Source: Microcystis aeruginosa NIES-4325
GTDB lineage: Bacteria; Cyanobacteriota; Cyanobacteriia; Cyanobacteriales; Microcystaceae
Assembly: GCF_008974145.1 (NCBI RefSeq)
Contig: NZ_BJKP01000004.1
Span: 62,001-126,000 of the forward strand
DNA length: 64,000 nt
Direction of reading: 5' to 3'
In this document: in pieces, positions 1 to 8,904 of the stretch
Position numbering within the stretch: the first letter of the stretch is position 1
Layout of the letters: each line of letters begins with the position of its first letter
Translations under genes and position numbers: made by a program
The notes under the pieces: generated by a model
Seen by the model: the letters and a program-made list of their open reading frames with translations, nothing else
Database searches by the model: none
What the model was told of the DNA's origin: nothing

Positions 1-74
1 GGATCGTTCGTCTCATCTATTCGGTGTGGGGTCGGATTAAGATAAGAAATGCTCTTGACTTGATCATTTCTGTA

Positions 75-755
75 ATGTCTTGTTTGCCTCCTTTTCAAAA
101 TGCTCTCCTTCTCACCCAAGCTTTAACCCATCGTTCCTATGTCAATGAACAGTCCGAATTGACGGAAAATAACGAGCGCCTAGAATTTTTGGGCGATGCG
201 ATTTTAGCTTTTTTGGTGGGCGAACTTTTGTATCAGAAATATCCCGCCATGAACGAGGCAGAATTAACCCGTTTGCGGTCAAATTTGGTCAAAGAAGAAC
301 AATTAGCGCAATTGGGCATCGAAATCGGCCTGGGGGAGTTAATGCGTTTAGGCAAGGGAGCAATTAAAGATCGGGGGCGATCGAATCCTACCCTATTAGC
401 GGACACTTTTGAAGCGATAATTGGGGCTTATTATCTAGATTCGGGGTTAAATGCGGTTAAAAACTATCTGCACCAACTTTTTATCCCTGTAGCCTCTCAT
501 TTAGTCTCTCAACAATCGGAATCGCCATCTTTTATCGATGCCAAAAATCTCTTTCAACAGTGGGCCCTGGCCAATTTTGCCTCTAATCCAGAATATGCGA
601 TCATCGAGGTGACAGGACCCCCCCACGCTAGGGAATTTACTGCCGAAGTGCGGGTTAATCATCTTCTCTACGGTACAGGTAAAGGTAAACGGAAACAGGA
701 TGCCACCAAAGCGGCTGCCGAAGATGCCTTAAAGTGCTGTCAATTGCCAGGGTAA
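75..755 (+). CDS. rnc: Ribonuclease III
   Basis: Double-strand-specific endoribonuclease that trims structured RNA precursors in the cytoplasm. The RNase III signature NERLEFLGDAIL lies near residues 33-44, and the second acidic cluster LADTFEAIIGAYYLD lies about 60 residues later. A double-stranded RNA binding domain fills the last 70 residues and ends in a typical GKGKRKQDATKAAA helix. From ATG 75 the product has 226 residues, the normal length. The reading frame is also open from a GTG at 24, but the extra 17 residues are not family-like, so ATG 75 is preferred. Cyanobacteria often carry more than one RNase III paralogue, so this need not be the only copy. Its 3' end faces the convergent regulator gene 17 bases away. 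Confidence 0.93.
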   Translation: MSCLPPFQNALLLTQALTHRSYVNEQSELTENNERLEFLGDAILAFLVGELLYQKYPAMNEAELTRLRSNLVKEEQLAQLGIEIGLGELMRLGKGAIKDRGRSNPTLLADTFEAIIGAYYLDSGLNAVKNYLHQLFIPVASHLVSQQSESPSFIDAKNLFQQWALANFASNPEYAIIEVTGPPHAREFTAEVRVNHLLYGTGKGKRKQDATKAAAEDALKCCQLPG

Positions 756-771
756 ATAGGGCCAACCCCAC

Positions 772-1551
772 TTATCTGAGGGGCCACCAATTAACTTTAT
801 CCCGGGTGGCACTGTACACTTCTTTTAAACCCTCGGCATCCAGTACCCGAATTAAATCCCCCGTCGATTCGGAGGCAATTAATCCCACGTTTTGCAATCC
901 TTTTAATACCTGTTCGACGGTGCGTTGATTGAGTTGACAAGCGCGAGCAATCACATCGACGGATAGATCAAAAGTATAGATATTTTCAGCATCTGGTTGA
1001 CTGCCTAATTCTCTTTCTTGATAGATTAAGGCTCTGAGTAAAGTGGCTACAGCTTGGGGTGGATAGCTACTGCAATTAAGCAAATGATACTCGAATTTTT
1101 GCTGTAATTCAAATAAAAAACAGTACCGTTGACGAAAACTTTCGTTATCGTTGTAAATCTTTTCTAGCGCCGATAAGGGAATTTTCAGGACGTGGGTGGT
1201 TTTATAGGATTCCACCAAACAGGGAAAGGCGCGACTGGCTAAACCATAACTAAAGGGTAAACTCCTCATGCCAAAACAACCGCCGGGGTAGGTAATGGCA
1301 ATAATCCGGTCGAGGGGAGTGCTGCGGACGACGATTACACCCTCATTCAAAATCACATACAAAACATCTAGAAATTCATCAGGCAGAAAAGCCGTATAGA
1401 CGGGACGATTGGAAAATAGCGTCTCTAGCTTGAGATTGTCGGCATCGAGATACTGACTTAACCAAGCTTCCTCTAGTCCGCGAAAGAGAAAACTCTGGTT
1501 AATCAGTTGTTGTAGGAGGGTTGTTTTTTTGGCTTTGACGCTCTTGCCCAT
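772..1551 (-). CDS. Crp/Fnr-family transcriptional regulator, possibly CysR-like
   Basis: A 259-residue Crp/Fnr-type regulator. The N-terminal 150 residues form the cyclic-nucleotide-binding-type beta roll (VVRSTPLDRIIAITYPGG region). A winged helix lies near residues 200-235, with VDVIARACQLNQRTVEQVL as the likely DNA-binding helix-turn-helix. It starts at an ATG 170 bases from, and divergent to, the sulfate transport operon. In Synechococcus a Crp-family protein called CysR is encoded inside the sulfate permease region, so control of the neighbouring operon is a reasonable inference from position. The arginine and glutamate that bind cAMP in Crp are not obvious, so the ligand is unknown. 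Confidence 0.85.
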   Translation of the reverse strand: MGKSVKAKKTTLLQQLINQSFLFRGLEEAWLSQYLDADNLKLETLFSNRPVYTAFLPDEFLDVLYVILNEGVIVVRSTPLDRIIAITYPGGCFGMRSLPFSYGLASRAFPCLVESYKTTHVLKIPLSALEKIYNDNESFRQRYCFLFELQQKFEYHLLNCSSYPPQAVATLLRALIYQERELGSQPDAENIYTFDLSVDVIARACQLNQRTVEQVLKGLQNVGLIASESTGDLIRVLDAEGLKEVYSATRDKVNWWPLR

Positions 1552-1721
1552 AGTCTCAAACCTATATGTAGCACTGATTTTATCTTCTCACAGTTTCCCT
1601 GCTCCTAACTTGGTTTCAAATTTGTTTTATAAATGTATTGAAATTTTGTTTTGTGTGATGTAGGATTAAAGCAGACCTGAAAACAGATACAAACTCAGAG
1701 TAAATCTCAGGAGCGCCGCCG

Positions 1722-2765
1722 ATGCAGTCATCCCAGTCTTGTTTATCCCTACTCATGGCAACTGTCCTGATGGGAGGAATGCTGGTATCTTGCACCCCAT
1801 CCCCCACCAATAGCGGCAATGACAGCCAAAAACCCCTGACTGTGACACTTGTTTCCTATGCTGTCACCCAAAGTGCCTACGAAAAAATCATTCCCAAATT
1901 TGTCGAGGAATGGCAACAAAAAACGGGGCAAAAAGTAACTTTTGAACAGAGTTATGGTGGTTCTGGTTCCCAAACTCGCGCGGTTATCGATGGTTTAGAA
2001 GCGGATGTGGTAGCGTTGGCTTTAGCTTTGGATACCAAGAAAATTGAGCAAGCGGGATTAATTCAACCCGGTTGGGAAAAAGAAGCACCCAATGACTCTA
2101 TTGTTCATAAATCTGTAGTGGCTTTTGTTCCTCGTGATGCCAATATTAAAATTAATCAATGGTCAGATTTAGCCAAGGATAATATTAAAGTTATTACCGC
2201 TAATCCCAAGACTTCTGGCGGAGCGCGCTGGAATTTTCTCGCTCTTTGGGGTTCGGTGACGCAAGCGGGAGGCAGTGAACAAGCGGCGCAAACTTTTGTC
2301 GAAAAAGTGTTTAAAAACGCGCCAGTTTTACCTAGAGATGCTCGCGAATCTAGTGATGTATTTTTTAAACAAGGTCAGGGAAATGTGTTAATTAATTACG
2401 AAAACGAGATGATTCTCGCTAATCAAAAAGGTGAGAAGTTAGCTTATACTGTTCCCACCGATTACAACATTTCTATTGATAATCCCGTGGCGGTTGTTGA
2501 TGCTAATGTGGATAAAAAGGGTACGAGAAAAGTGGCCGAAGCTTTTGTGCAGTTTTTATTTACCCCAGAGGCACAAAGAGAATTTGCTAAAGTTGGTTTT
2601 CGTCCCGTTGAACCGACTATAGTTAAAGAGTTTGAGAGTAAATTTCCTCAGATAAAAAATCTCTTTACCGTGCAGGATTTAGGCGGTTGGGATAAGGTAC
2701 AAAAGCAATTTTTTGATGATGGAGGCTTGTTCGATAAAATTCTGACTAAAGCTGGTAAATCCTAA
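1722..2765 (+). CDS. sbpA: Periplasmic sulfate-binding protein
   Basis: Substrate-binding subunit of the sulfate/thiosulfate ABC importer. It captures sulfate in the periplasm and delivers it to CysT and CysW. The 347-residue product begins with a lipoprotein-type signal ending in the lipobox LVSC, so it is probably anchored to the membrane by the following cysteine. The family fold is clear: LTVTLVSYAVTQSAYEKIIPKF, then EQSYGGSGSQTRAVIDGLEADVV, ITANPKTSGGARWNFLALWG, and FTPEAQREFAKVGFRPV near the end. An AGGAG ribosome site sits eight bases before the ATG. It is the first gene of a five-gene operon and is followed after 11 bases by the NIL-domain gene. Confidence 0.95.
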   Translation: MQSSQSCLSLLMATVLMGGMLVSCTPSPTNSGNDSQKPLTVTLVSYAVTQSAYEKIIPKFVEEWQQKTGQKVTFEQSYGGSGSQTRAVIDGLEADVVALALALDTKKIEQAGLIQPGWEKEAPNDSIVHKSVVAFVPRDANIKINQWSDLAKDNIKVITANPKTSGGARWNFLALWGSVTQAGGSEQAAQTFVEKVFKNAPVLPRDARESSDVFFKQGQGNVLINYENEMILANQKGEKLAYTVPTDYNISIDNPVAVVDANVDKKGTRKVAEAFVQFLFTPEAQREFAKVGFRPVEPTIVKEFESKFPQIKNLFTVQDLGGWDKVQKQFFDDGGLFDKILTKAGKS

Positions 2766-2776
2766 GGAGAAAAACC

Positions 2777-3118
2777 ATGAATAATCAACCTCAATGGCAA
2801 ACTAGTAATCATCCCCAAAGTGACTTACTTCTCGATCAATCTGGACTCGATCGCCCCACGTTCCGACGGATAAAAATTCGGGTTCCTAAACAATATATTA
2901 ACGAGCCAATTATAGCACGTTTAGGGTCTTTTTCTGGTCTAAAAGTTAATATATTTTCCGCTTTGTTAGCTGCCAATAATAATCAAGATGGCTGGTTCGA
3001 TCTACAACTACAAGGCAACTCCCAAGCTATAGAAAATGCCCTTTCCTATCTGGCAGATTTAGATGTAGAAGTTTGGTATGATTCAGCACAAGTTCTTGAA
3101 GAAGCGGACAATTGGTAA
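2777..3118 (+). CDS. NIL-domain small protein of the sulfate operon
   Basis: A 113-residue protein whose core (residues 30-108) matches the NIL domain, a ferredoxin-like fold also found on the ends of methionine ABC transporter ATPases. The visible core pattern is RIKIRVPKQYINEPIIARL, then GLKVNIFSALLA and GWFDLQLQG. There is no signal peptide or membrane segment, so it is cytoplasmic. It sits between sbpA and cysT, with an AAGGAG ribosome site just before its ATG. A NIL-type gene in this position is a known cyanobacterial arrangement. In methionine transporters the NIL domain binds the substrate and inhibits transport, so a regulatory role in sulfate uptake is plausible. That role is inference. 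Confidence 0.85.
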   Translation: MNNQPQWQTSNHPQSDLLLDQSGLDRPTFRRIKIRVPKQYINEPIIARLGSFSGLKVNIFSALLAANNNQDGWFDLQLQGNSQAIENALSYLADLDVEVWYDSAQVLEEADNW

Positions 3119-3137
3119 TCTCTAGCAATAATTAACA

Positions 3138-3980
3138 ATGGCTAACCCACAATTATCTTTATCTCCCAGTCAACCCCTGAAAAAAGTTTCTATTCCTTGG
3201 GTAATTACCATTAGTTATCTAGTGGTTTTGTTGGTTTTACCGGCAGCGGCACTATTTGCTAAATCCCTAACTCTTGGTTTTGCCGAATTTTGGCGTGTTG
3301 CCACTTTACCGATTTCTTTATCCGCTTACCAAGTCACTTTTTTGACTTCCTTAATCGCCGGATTAATTGACGGAGTTTTTGGCACTATTATCGCTTGGGT
3401 ATTAGTGCGTTATCGATTCCCGGGTAAAAAAATTGTCGATGCTTGTGTGGATTTGCCTTTTGCTTTACCCACTTCTGTTGCCGGTTTAGTCCTAGCCACA
3501 GTTTACAGTGATAACGGTTGGCTCGGTCAATTTTTCGCCCCATTTGGCATTAAGATATCCTTTACCATTTTAGGAGTTTTTGTGGCGATGTTATTTATCG
3601 CTTTACCCTTCATTGTCCGCACCTTACAGCCGGTTTTACAGGAAATGGAAAAAGAGGTAGAAGAAGCGGCTTTATCCCTCGGCGCTTCCTCTTGGCAAAT
3701 CTTTTGGCGAGTTATTTTTCCCACAATACTACCCGCTATTTTAACAGGAGTTGCCCTCGGTTTTGCCAGAGCGATAGGTGAATATGGTTCCGTAGTTATT
3801 ATCTCCTCTAATATTCCCTTTAAGGATTTAATTGCCCCAGTTTTAATCTTCCAAAGACTAGAGGAATATGATTACACGGGGGCAACAGTAATCGGCATGG
3901 TTTTATTACTGGTTTCTTTGTTCATGTTAATAGTAATTAATTTCCTGCAGCAATGGGGGCAAAAATACAGAGTTAAGTAA
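3138..3980 (+). CDS. cysT: Sulfate ABC transporter permease CysT
   Basis: One of the two membrane subunits of the sulfate importer. It has 280 residues, six predicted membrane segments and the permease EAA loop EEAALSLGASSWQIFWRV followed by PTILPAILTG, which docks on the CysA ATPase. Residues near the N-terminus (PWVITISYLVVLLVLPAAAL) form the first helix. The sequence is full length for CysT (also called CysU). It lies 19 bases after the NIL gene and 20 bases before cysW and is surely co-transcribed with them. CysT and CysW are homologous; the gene order and the YGSVVIISSNIPFKDLIAP stretch fit CysT. Confidence 0.94.
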   Translation: MANPQLSLSPSQPLKKVSIPWVITISYLVVLLVLPAAALFAKSLTLGFAEFWRVATLPISLSAYQVTFLTSLIAGLIDGVFGTIIAWVLVRYRFPGKKIVDACVDLPFALPTSVAGLVLATVYSDNGWLGQFFAPFGIKISFTILGVFVAMLFIALPFIVRTLQPVLQEMEKEVEEAALSLGASSWQIFWRVIFPTILPAILTGVALGFARAIGEYGSVVIISSNIPFKDLIAPVLIFQRLEEYDYTGATVIGMVLLLVSLFMLIVINFLQQWGQKYRVK

Positions 3981-4000
3981 AGAGTAAAAAATATTAGAGT

Positions 4001-4864
4001 ATGACTGGAGACAGATCAAAAATGCAGAATCCAAAAGCCTTAACTAAACCGAAAGAATGGGATTACAAACCCCTACTAATTATTATCGCCCTTGTCTATC
4101 TGGCACTATTATTATTTATTCCCGCAGCGGCAGTATTTTACTATGCTTTTCGCAATGGATTCCAAGCTTTTTTAGAAGCGGCGGGAACCTCTGACTTTAT
4201 CGAAGCGGTAAGATTAACAGTAATTATTGCCCTAATTACTGTACCTTTAAACACAATTTTCGGACTTTGTGCCGCCTGGGTAATTGCTCGCAATCAATTT
4301 CGTGGTAAAACTTTATTAATTAGTTTAATTGACTTACCTTTTGCCGTTTCTCCCGTGGTAGCGGGTTTAATGATTGTACTGCTCTATGGGCGCAATGGTT
4401 GGTTAGGTTCTTTTTTAGAACTTTTCAGTATAAAAATACTTTTTGCTTTACCCGGAATGGTATTAGCAACTATATTTGTCACCATGCCTTTTGTCGCTAG
4501 AGAAGTTATCCCAGTCTTAGAAGAAATTGGTTTGGAACAAGAGGAGGCGGGGCGCACTTTAGGGGCAAATGATTGGCAGATTTTCTGGCGCGTAACTTTA
4601 CCTAATATTCGTTGGGGATTGATGTACGGAGTGCTGTTAACTAATGCCCGGGCGATGGGAGAATTTGGGGCGGTTTCTGTGGTTTCTGGCAGTATTTTAG
4701 GAAGAACTGCCACCCTGCCAATTTTCGTAGAACAGGCTTATAAAAATTATCTTACTCCTGCCGCTTTTAGTGCGGCGGCTATTCTAGCTTTACTAGCGGG
4801 AGTTACTTTAATTATCAAAGAAATTCTTGAACGTAAAACCGCCCACAAAATTCACACTACCTAA
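4001..4864 (+). CDS. cysW: Sulfate ABC transporter permease CysW
   Basis: Second membrane subunit of the sulfate importer, forming the heterodimeric channel with CysT. The 287-residue protein has about six membrane helices and the EAA loop [18 protein letters not shown], the contact site for the ATPase. The motif [15 protein letters not shown] is typical of CysW. A second in-frame ATG at 4022 is an alternative start that would remove seven polar residues. The reading frame ends 19 bases before the preferred cysA start, so translation is probably coupled. Confidence 0.94.
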   Translation: MTGDRSKMQNPKALTKPKEWDYKPLLIIIALVYLALLLFIPAAAVFYYAFRNGFQAFLEAAGTSDFIEAVRLTVIIALITVPLNTIFGLCAAWVIARNQFRGKTLLISLIDLPFAVSPVVAGLMIVLLYGRNGWLGSFLELFSIKILFALPGMVLATIFVTMPFVAREVIPVLEEIGLEQEEAGRTLGANDWQIFWRVTLPNIRWGLMYGVLLTNARAMGEFGAVSVVSGSILGRTATLPIFVEQAYKNYLTPAAFSAAAILALLAGVTLIIKEILERKTAHKIHTT

Positions 4865-4883
4865 CCACAAAAAAACTAAAAAT

Positions 4884-5924
4884 ATGAGTATTACCATCCA
4901 CCAAGTTTTCAAACGTTTCGGCAATTTTCAAGCCTTAGATAATATCAATTTAACCATTCCTAAAGGTAAATTAGTCGCCCTCCTCGGACCATCGGGATCG
5001 GGAAAATCCACCTTATTACGTTCAATTGCGGGATTAGAAAGTCCCGATAGTGGCGCAATTATCATTAATGGACAAGATACCACTCATCTGGATCCTAGAC
5101 GGAGAAATATCGGCTTTGTTTTTCAACATTATGCCCTATTTAAACATTTAACTGTTCGTCAAAATATTGCTTTTGGTCTAGAAATTCGCCGGCAAAAATC
5201 CCCAGTAATTAAGAAAAAAGTTGAGGAATTATTAGAATTAATTCAATTACAAGGATTAGGCGATCGCTATCCCGCCCAATTATCGGGAGGACAACGGCAG
5301 CGAGTAGCTTTAGCCCGCGCTTTAGCCATTCAACCGAATGTATTATTATTAGATGAACCCTTTGGAGCTTTAGATGCAAAAGTTAGAAAAGAATTAAGGG
5401 TATGGCTGAGAAATTTACACGAAGAAGTTCACGTTACCAGTGTTTTTGTTACCCACGATCAAGAGGAAGCAATGGAAGTAGCCGATACGATTGTCGTGAT
5501 GAATCATGGTAAGATTGAACAGGTGGGTTCTCCCGCCGAAATTTACGATCATCCCGCCACACCTTTTGTGATGCAATTTATTGGAGAAGTGAATATCTTA
5601 CCCAGTTTAGCAGGATTAGGAAATGGGCATCATCAGGGTCATAATTCTACCGTTTTTATCCGTCCCCACGACCTCGAAATTACGCCCGAACAAGATGGGT
5701 TGAATAGTTGGGCAGTGGTGAAAAGAGTTATTCATTTAGGCTGGGAAATACAAGTAGAATTAATGTTAGCTGATGGGGAAATGGTGGTGGCTTATCTCAA
5801 TCGTGAGGAGTATAAGCAATTACAGTTACAACCAGAACAAACGGTACATTTAAAACCGAGAAAAGCGACCTTACTCACCGATTTTGACAATAAAAGTGAG
5901 AAAGTTATCGATTATTCAATTTAA
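4884..5924 (+). CDS. cysA: Sulfate ABC transporter ATPase CysA
   Basis: ATP-hydrolysing subunit that powers sulfate import. From ATG 4884 the protein has 346 residues and begins [13 protein letters not shown], the usual CysA start. The frame is open from an ATG at 4827 inside cysW, but those 19 extra residues are unlike the family. Visible motifs are Walker A GPSGSGKS at about residues 35-42, signature [15 protein letters not shown], Walker [13 protein letters not shown] and the switch histidine in [11 protein letters not shown]. After residue 240 comes a TOBE-type beta domain, usual for CysA and thought to be regulatory. It is the last gene of the sulfate operon. Confidence 0.95.
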   Translation: MSITIHQVFKRFGNFQALDNINLTIPKGKLVALLGPSGSGKSTLLRSIAGLESPDSGAIIINGQDTTHLDPRRRNIGFVFQHYALFKHLTVRQNIAFGLEIRRQKSPVIKKKVEELLELIQLQGLGDRYPAQLSGGQRQRVALARALAIQPNVLLLDEPFGALDAKVRKELRVWLRNLHEEVHVTSVFVTHDQEEAMEVADTIVVMNHGKIEQVGSPAEIYDHPATPFVMQFIGEVNILPSLAGLGNGHHQGHNSTVFIRPHDLEITPEQDGLNSWAVVKRVIHLGWEIQVELMLADGEMVVAYLNREEYKQLQLQPEQTVHLKPRKATLLTDFDNKSEKVIDYSI

Positions 5925-6008
5925 AAACTTTAGGTTTATTAGAGCATTTCGCATAAAGATGCATTATAACCTATGCGGGGCTTAGGCGGCTGTTGGTGTA
6001 TTGTAATT

Positions 6009-6060
6009 TAGTGTCAACATTCATCCGATCCCTAAAAGCGAGGGACTTTTGCTGACACTA
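6009..6060. repeat. 52 bp palindromic repeat at the end of a DUF2442 gene
   Basis: The outer arms TAGTGTCA and TGACACTA enclose a second pair of arms, TCCCT and AGGGA, separated by AAAAGCG. The element overlaps the last codons and stop of the minus-strand DUF2442 gene, so the C-terminal residues of that protein are encoded by the repeat. Its compact nested symmetry looks like a small mobile or REP-type element rather than a plain terminator, and no T run follows. Confidence 0.6.
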
Positions 6061-6301
6061 AGTTAAAAGCTTTGCTATCTGTGCTTAAATCTACATCTAA
6101 ATCTGGCCAATAAAAATGATTAGAAAAAGGCTCTTGTATATTTAAAATTTGTCTAATAGGGACATCTTGAAAACAAGGACAATCTTGATCAGAAAGAAAC
6201 ATTTCTTCATTGTTTGCAAGAATCCATATTTTATGGTAAGGAATATGAGTTACTTCAGCTTGAGAAGTATTTTGTCCAAGGGTTTCTAAGTTTATTTGCA
6301 T
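6032..6301 (-). CDS. DUF2442-domain protein
   Basis: A small 89-residue soluble protein. The stretch HFYWPDLDVDLSTDS near residues 62-76 is the DUF2442 hallmark (a region around PDLDVDLS). DUF2442 genes are common in cyanobacteria, often next to DUF4160 genes in toxin-antitoxin-like pairs, but no partner is visible here. The gene lies alone between the cysA end and the pentapeptide gene and is read on the opposite strand to cysA. Its last residues (VSAKVPRF) come from a palindromic repeat, so the natural C-terminus may have been altered. The function is unknown. Confidence 0.7.
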   Translation of the reverse strand: MQINLETLGQNTSQAEVTHIPYHKIWILANNEEMFLSDQDCPCFQDVPIRQILNIQEPFSNHFYWPDLDVDLSTDSKAFNLVSAKVPRF

Positions 6302-6316
6302 TTAAATTTTTACAGT

Positions 6317-8263
6317 TTATTTTAAATAAATCAAGAGATTTAACCCCGGAATCGTGCGCGAGAGTGTCCAGATAAGGAGAGTGATATAAAAGATGCCGAT
6401 ACCCCATTGATACCAAACTAAAAAAGAAATGATAGCGGGTAATTCTTGATCGCGAACTCGCCAATCATTAAAGCCTAATTTTAGCAAATTATTGAGACTT
6501 AAATCGTAATAATTTAACCAATTCCAACGCTTTTGCCAAGAAATGGGAGTATAACGATCGCGAAAGAGGGGAAATTCGGGAACTACGGGTAAACGGGTGA
6601 TTAATAAGCGTAATTGTCGCATACTACCATCTTGCAGGAAATAGGAACTATCCATTAAATCGTGATAGCGTCCCCGACGATAAAGTTCGATAATTAAAAT
6701 TAGGGGTAAGGGGACAAGAATTAGGGCAATAGCTGTTAAAGTTAAGAGAGGACGGCTGGCAGATTGCAGGATATTAAACACACCGGAAAGGGTGAGAATA
6801 ATATAGCTAGTTACCATACAAAAGATTTCATAACGATTGGGAATTACTGGTTTAGGAGTGAGACGACGCACGCGATCGATTAACCAAAATAAACAGCCAA
6901 AATAGGCAAAAATTATGATTCCTGTGCCGAAAACTAAACTAAAATTTGTACCATCTTGACTTAAAAGTAATAGTAAAGCAAGGAAAGAAGTATGCAGAAA
7001 ATCAGCTACCCAAGTGAGGTTAATTAGGCGAATAACTGAGATATTATTTAGCTTTTGTTTTAACTGTTGTAATCGCAATTTTTCGGTTTTGTATTCAATT
7101 TGATTAGCATCGGCAATTTGTTCTAGGGAGCGAAAATTACGAACTAAATTTCTTAAAACTGTCTCATTTCCTGCTAGGTTTGGTAAATAAATTGCCTGAC
7201 CAATTACTCCTCTATCTCCCAGGATTTTCGCTTTATCGGAATCAAAAGCTAATCCTGATACACTTAAATAACTATTTTTAGTAAAAGTGGAATTACTAAA
7301 ATCTACCTGATCTAAAAGTTTCACATCTTGAAAACTAACCACACCATTAAAATAACTAGACCGGAAAGCGCCTGATTTTTCAAAAGTGGCATTTCTAAAG
7401 GTTAATAAATTTAAAAATCTACTCTTAGAAAATAGCGGACGATCTCGCCATTGACTTTGGGAAAAATTGGCCTCTTTTTCCCAGAAAGTACGGGTAAAAT
7501 CGGCGGGTTTATCGTATTTAGTTTGATCAAAATAAGCTTCAGCAGTAAAATGACTGCGATGGAAGTTAGTAATACTTTTAAAATGTGCGCTGCGAAAGAT
7601 GGCTTTATTTAAAAATTGACTTTGACTAAAATTTACATCTCCCATAAAAGTGGCTTTACTAAATTTCGCCACCCTAGCAAAACGCGATTCTAACCAATTA
7701 CTTTCACGACTAAATTTTGCTGCCATTGCTTCGACAATTTGCAGAAAAAAGGTCTTAGAAAAGTCCACTTCTCCCATAAATACGGTTCCCTGCAACTTCA
7801 CCGGTCCACGAAAAACTGTGACATTAAAAACCGGTTCATCGCTATCGAATAAAAAATTTTCGTCCTGTTGTAATAACTGTTCTTCCGTGGGTGATAATAG
7901 GGTAGCGAGAGCTACTTTTGTTAAAGGAGTCGGTAAGCCCAGACGGGAAGCGATAAAATTGCCTTGAATTAAGGAATTACTAAAATCTAAACCTAGGGGT
8001 TGTTTAGCGCGATTAATTTGACCTTGAATCTGTTGATAAAATTGTTCTTGCAGTTCCTTATTTTCATCGCGTATATCGATAACTAAATTAGCTAAATCGA
8101 TAGTAGTCATCCCTTCTTTAAGGACGGGTGCGCTTAAACGTTCCTGCAATAAAGTTACTGTTAAGGGAACCCTATCCACTACTGCCAAACTAGGGAGAGA
8201 ATGTAAACAGAAAAACAGAAAAACAATGATTAGTAACCAGCAGCCTTTCAACAACGCACCCAC
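6317..8263 (-). CDS. Pentapeptide-repeat membrane protein
   Basis: About 650 residues. A hydrophobic N-terminus (LLIIVFLFFCLHSLPSLAVV) acts as signal or anchor. The middle, residues 150-350, carries many degenerate five-residue repeats with a central Phe (FMGDVNFSQSQF, FRSAHFKSITNF and similar), which fold as a right-handed quadrilateral helix. The C-terminal 230 residues have about five membrane helices. The frame opens at a TTG at 8284, inside the upstream gene. A GTG at 8263 with an AGGA ribosome site avoids most of that overlap and is preferred. Related proteins occur in cyanobacterial membranes, but the role is unknown. Ion-channel-like or scaffolding roles are only guesses. Confidence 0.82.
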   Translation of the reverse strand: MGALLKGCWLLIIVFLFFCLHSLPSLAVVDRVPLTVTLLQERLSAPVLKEGMTTIDLANLVIDIRDENKELQEQFYQQIQGQINRAKQPLGLDFSNSLIQGNFIASRLGLPTPLTKVALATLLSPTEEQLLQQDENFLFDSDEPVFNVTVFRGPVKLQGTVFMGEVDFSKTFFLQIVEAMAAKFSRESNWLESRFARVAKFSKATFMGDVNFSQSQFLNKAIFRSAHFKSITNFHRSHFTAEAYFDQTKYDKPADFTRTFWEKEANFSQSQWRDRPLFSKSRFLNLLTFRNATFEKSGAFRSSYFNGVVSFQDVKLLDQVDFSNSTFTKNSYLSVSGLAFDSDKAKILGDRGVIGQAIYLPNLAGNETVLRNLVRNFRSLEQIADANQIEYKTEKLRLQQLKQKLNNISVIRLINLTWVADFLHTSFLALLLLLSQDGTNFSLVFGTGIIIFAYFGCLFWLIDRVRRLTPKPVIPNRYEIFCMVTSYIILTLSGVFNILQSASRPLLTLTAIALILVPLPLILIIELYRRGRYHDLMDSSYFLQDGSMRQLRLLITRLPVVPEFPLFRDRYTPISWQKRWNWLNYYDLSLNNLLKLGFNDWRVRDQELPAIISFLVWYQWGIGIFYITLLIWTLSRTIPGLNLLIYLK

Positions 8264-8268
8264 GACAG

Positions 8269-8553
8269 TTATTTTCCTAAACAAGCTTGGATAGCCATTT
8301 CTAAATCCTCTTGGTTTAAATCGGTAATAACAAAGACTTCCTGCACACTTTTTCCTATCCTCGCAATCAGCTTAAAACCACCACGAATTGGCACTGATAT
8401 CCGCAATTGTAACCGCGGACAATGACCTTTTGAGCGAGAAAGTACCCCAGGAGTGACAGTGGTAATTCCTTGATAGGTAATTAACTTTTCTAATACCGCA
8501 ATCAACCCCGGAATATGAGTAGAATGATTCCAAACTAAGCGACCATTATTCAT
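8269..8553 (-). CDS. DUF2103 predicted metal-binding protein
   Basis: A 94-residue protein matching the DUF2103 family, annotated elsewhere as a predicted metal-binding protein. The pattern is an N-terminal NGRLVWNHSTHIPGL with conserved histidines, then VTPGVLSRSKGHCPRLQLRI and GGFKLIARIGKSVQEVF. It has no membrane segment or signal. It is two bases downstream of clpS on the same strand and its stop lies beside the pentapeptide gene start, so the three probably form one transcript. The conserved His and Cys support metal binding; the biological role is unknown. Confidence 0.8.
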   Translation of the reverse strand: MNNGRLVWNHSTHIPGLIAVLEKLITYQGITTVTPGVLSRSKGHCPRLQLRISVPIRGGFKLIARIGKSVQEVFVITDLNQEDLEMAIQACLGK

Positions 8554-8555
8554 AA

Positions 8556-8849
8556 TTATGCGGCCTCTAGGGGAGCCATGGTTAATCCTTCCCGTCGCAA
8601 TTGTTGGTGATAAAGTTCCGCTTGTTCTTGGGGACCAGTCCAGACAATTGCCTGTCCTTGGTAGTGAACTTGATTAGTTAATTCCCAAGCTCGATCGGTA
8701 GTCATATCCGGGATATATTTAATTAAACAATTGGCCACATGGTCGAAGGTGTTAAAGTCATCGTTGAGAACAATAACTTTATAGTTGGGATAAGTCTTTT
8801 TGACAACTTGGGTGGACTTATCTAAGGTGGTACTGGGTGCGCTGGCCAT
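8556..8849 (-). CDS. clpS: ATP-dependent Clp protease adaptor ClpS
   Basis: Adaptor that docks on the N-domain of a Clp ATPase and delivers N-degron substrates to the Clp protease. The 97-residue sequence has the ClpS hallmarks YKVIVLNDDFNTFDHVANCL, in which NDDFN lies in the substrate-pocket region, and the histidine-containing VHYQGQAIVWTGPQEQAELYHQQL. A disordered N-terminal tail of about 22 residues precedes the fold, as expected. Cyanobacteria have ClpS1 and ClpS2; this could be either. It is the first gene of a probable clpS-DUF2103-pentapeptide transcript. Confidence 0.93.
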   Translation of the reverse strand: MASAPSTTLDKSTQVVKKTYPNYKVIVLNDDFNTFDHVANCLIKYIPDMTTDRAWELTNQVHYQGQAIVWTGPQEQAELYHQQLRREGLTMAPLEAA

Positions 8850-8904
8850 AGAAGTTACAATAGGTTAAGGTTTTGGCGGTTAAATTCGAGCATTTTGACA
8901 ACAA

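Noticed and set aside
734-928. 64-codon plus-strand frame
   Set aside because: Antisense to the end of the Crp-type regulator; no family features, so it is a shadow frame.
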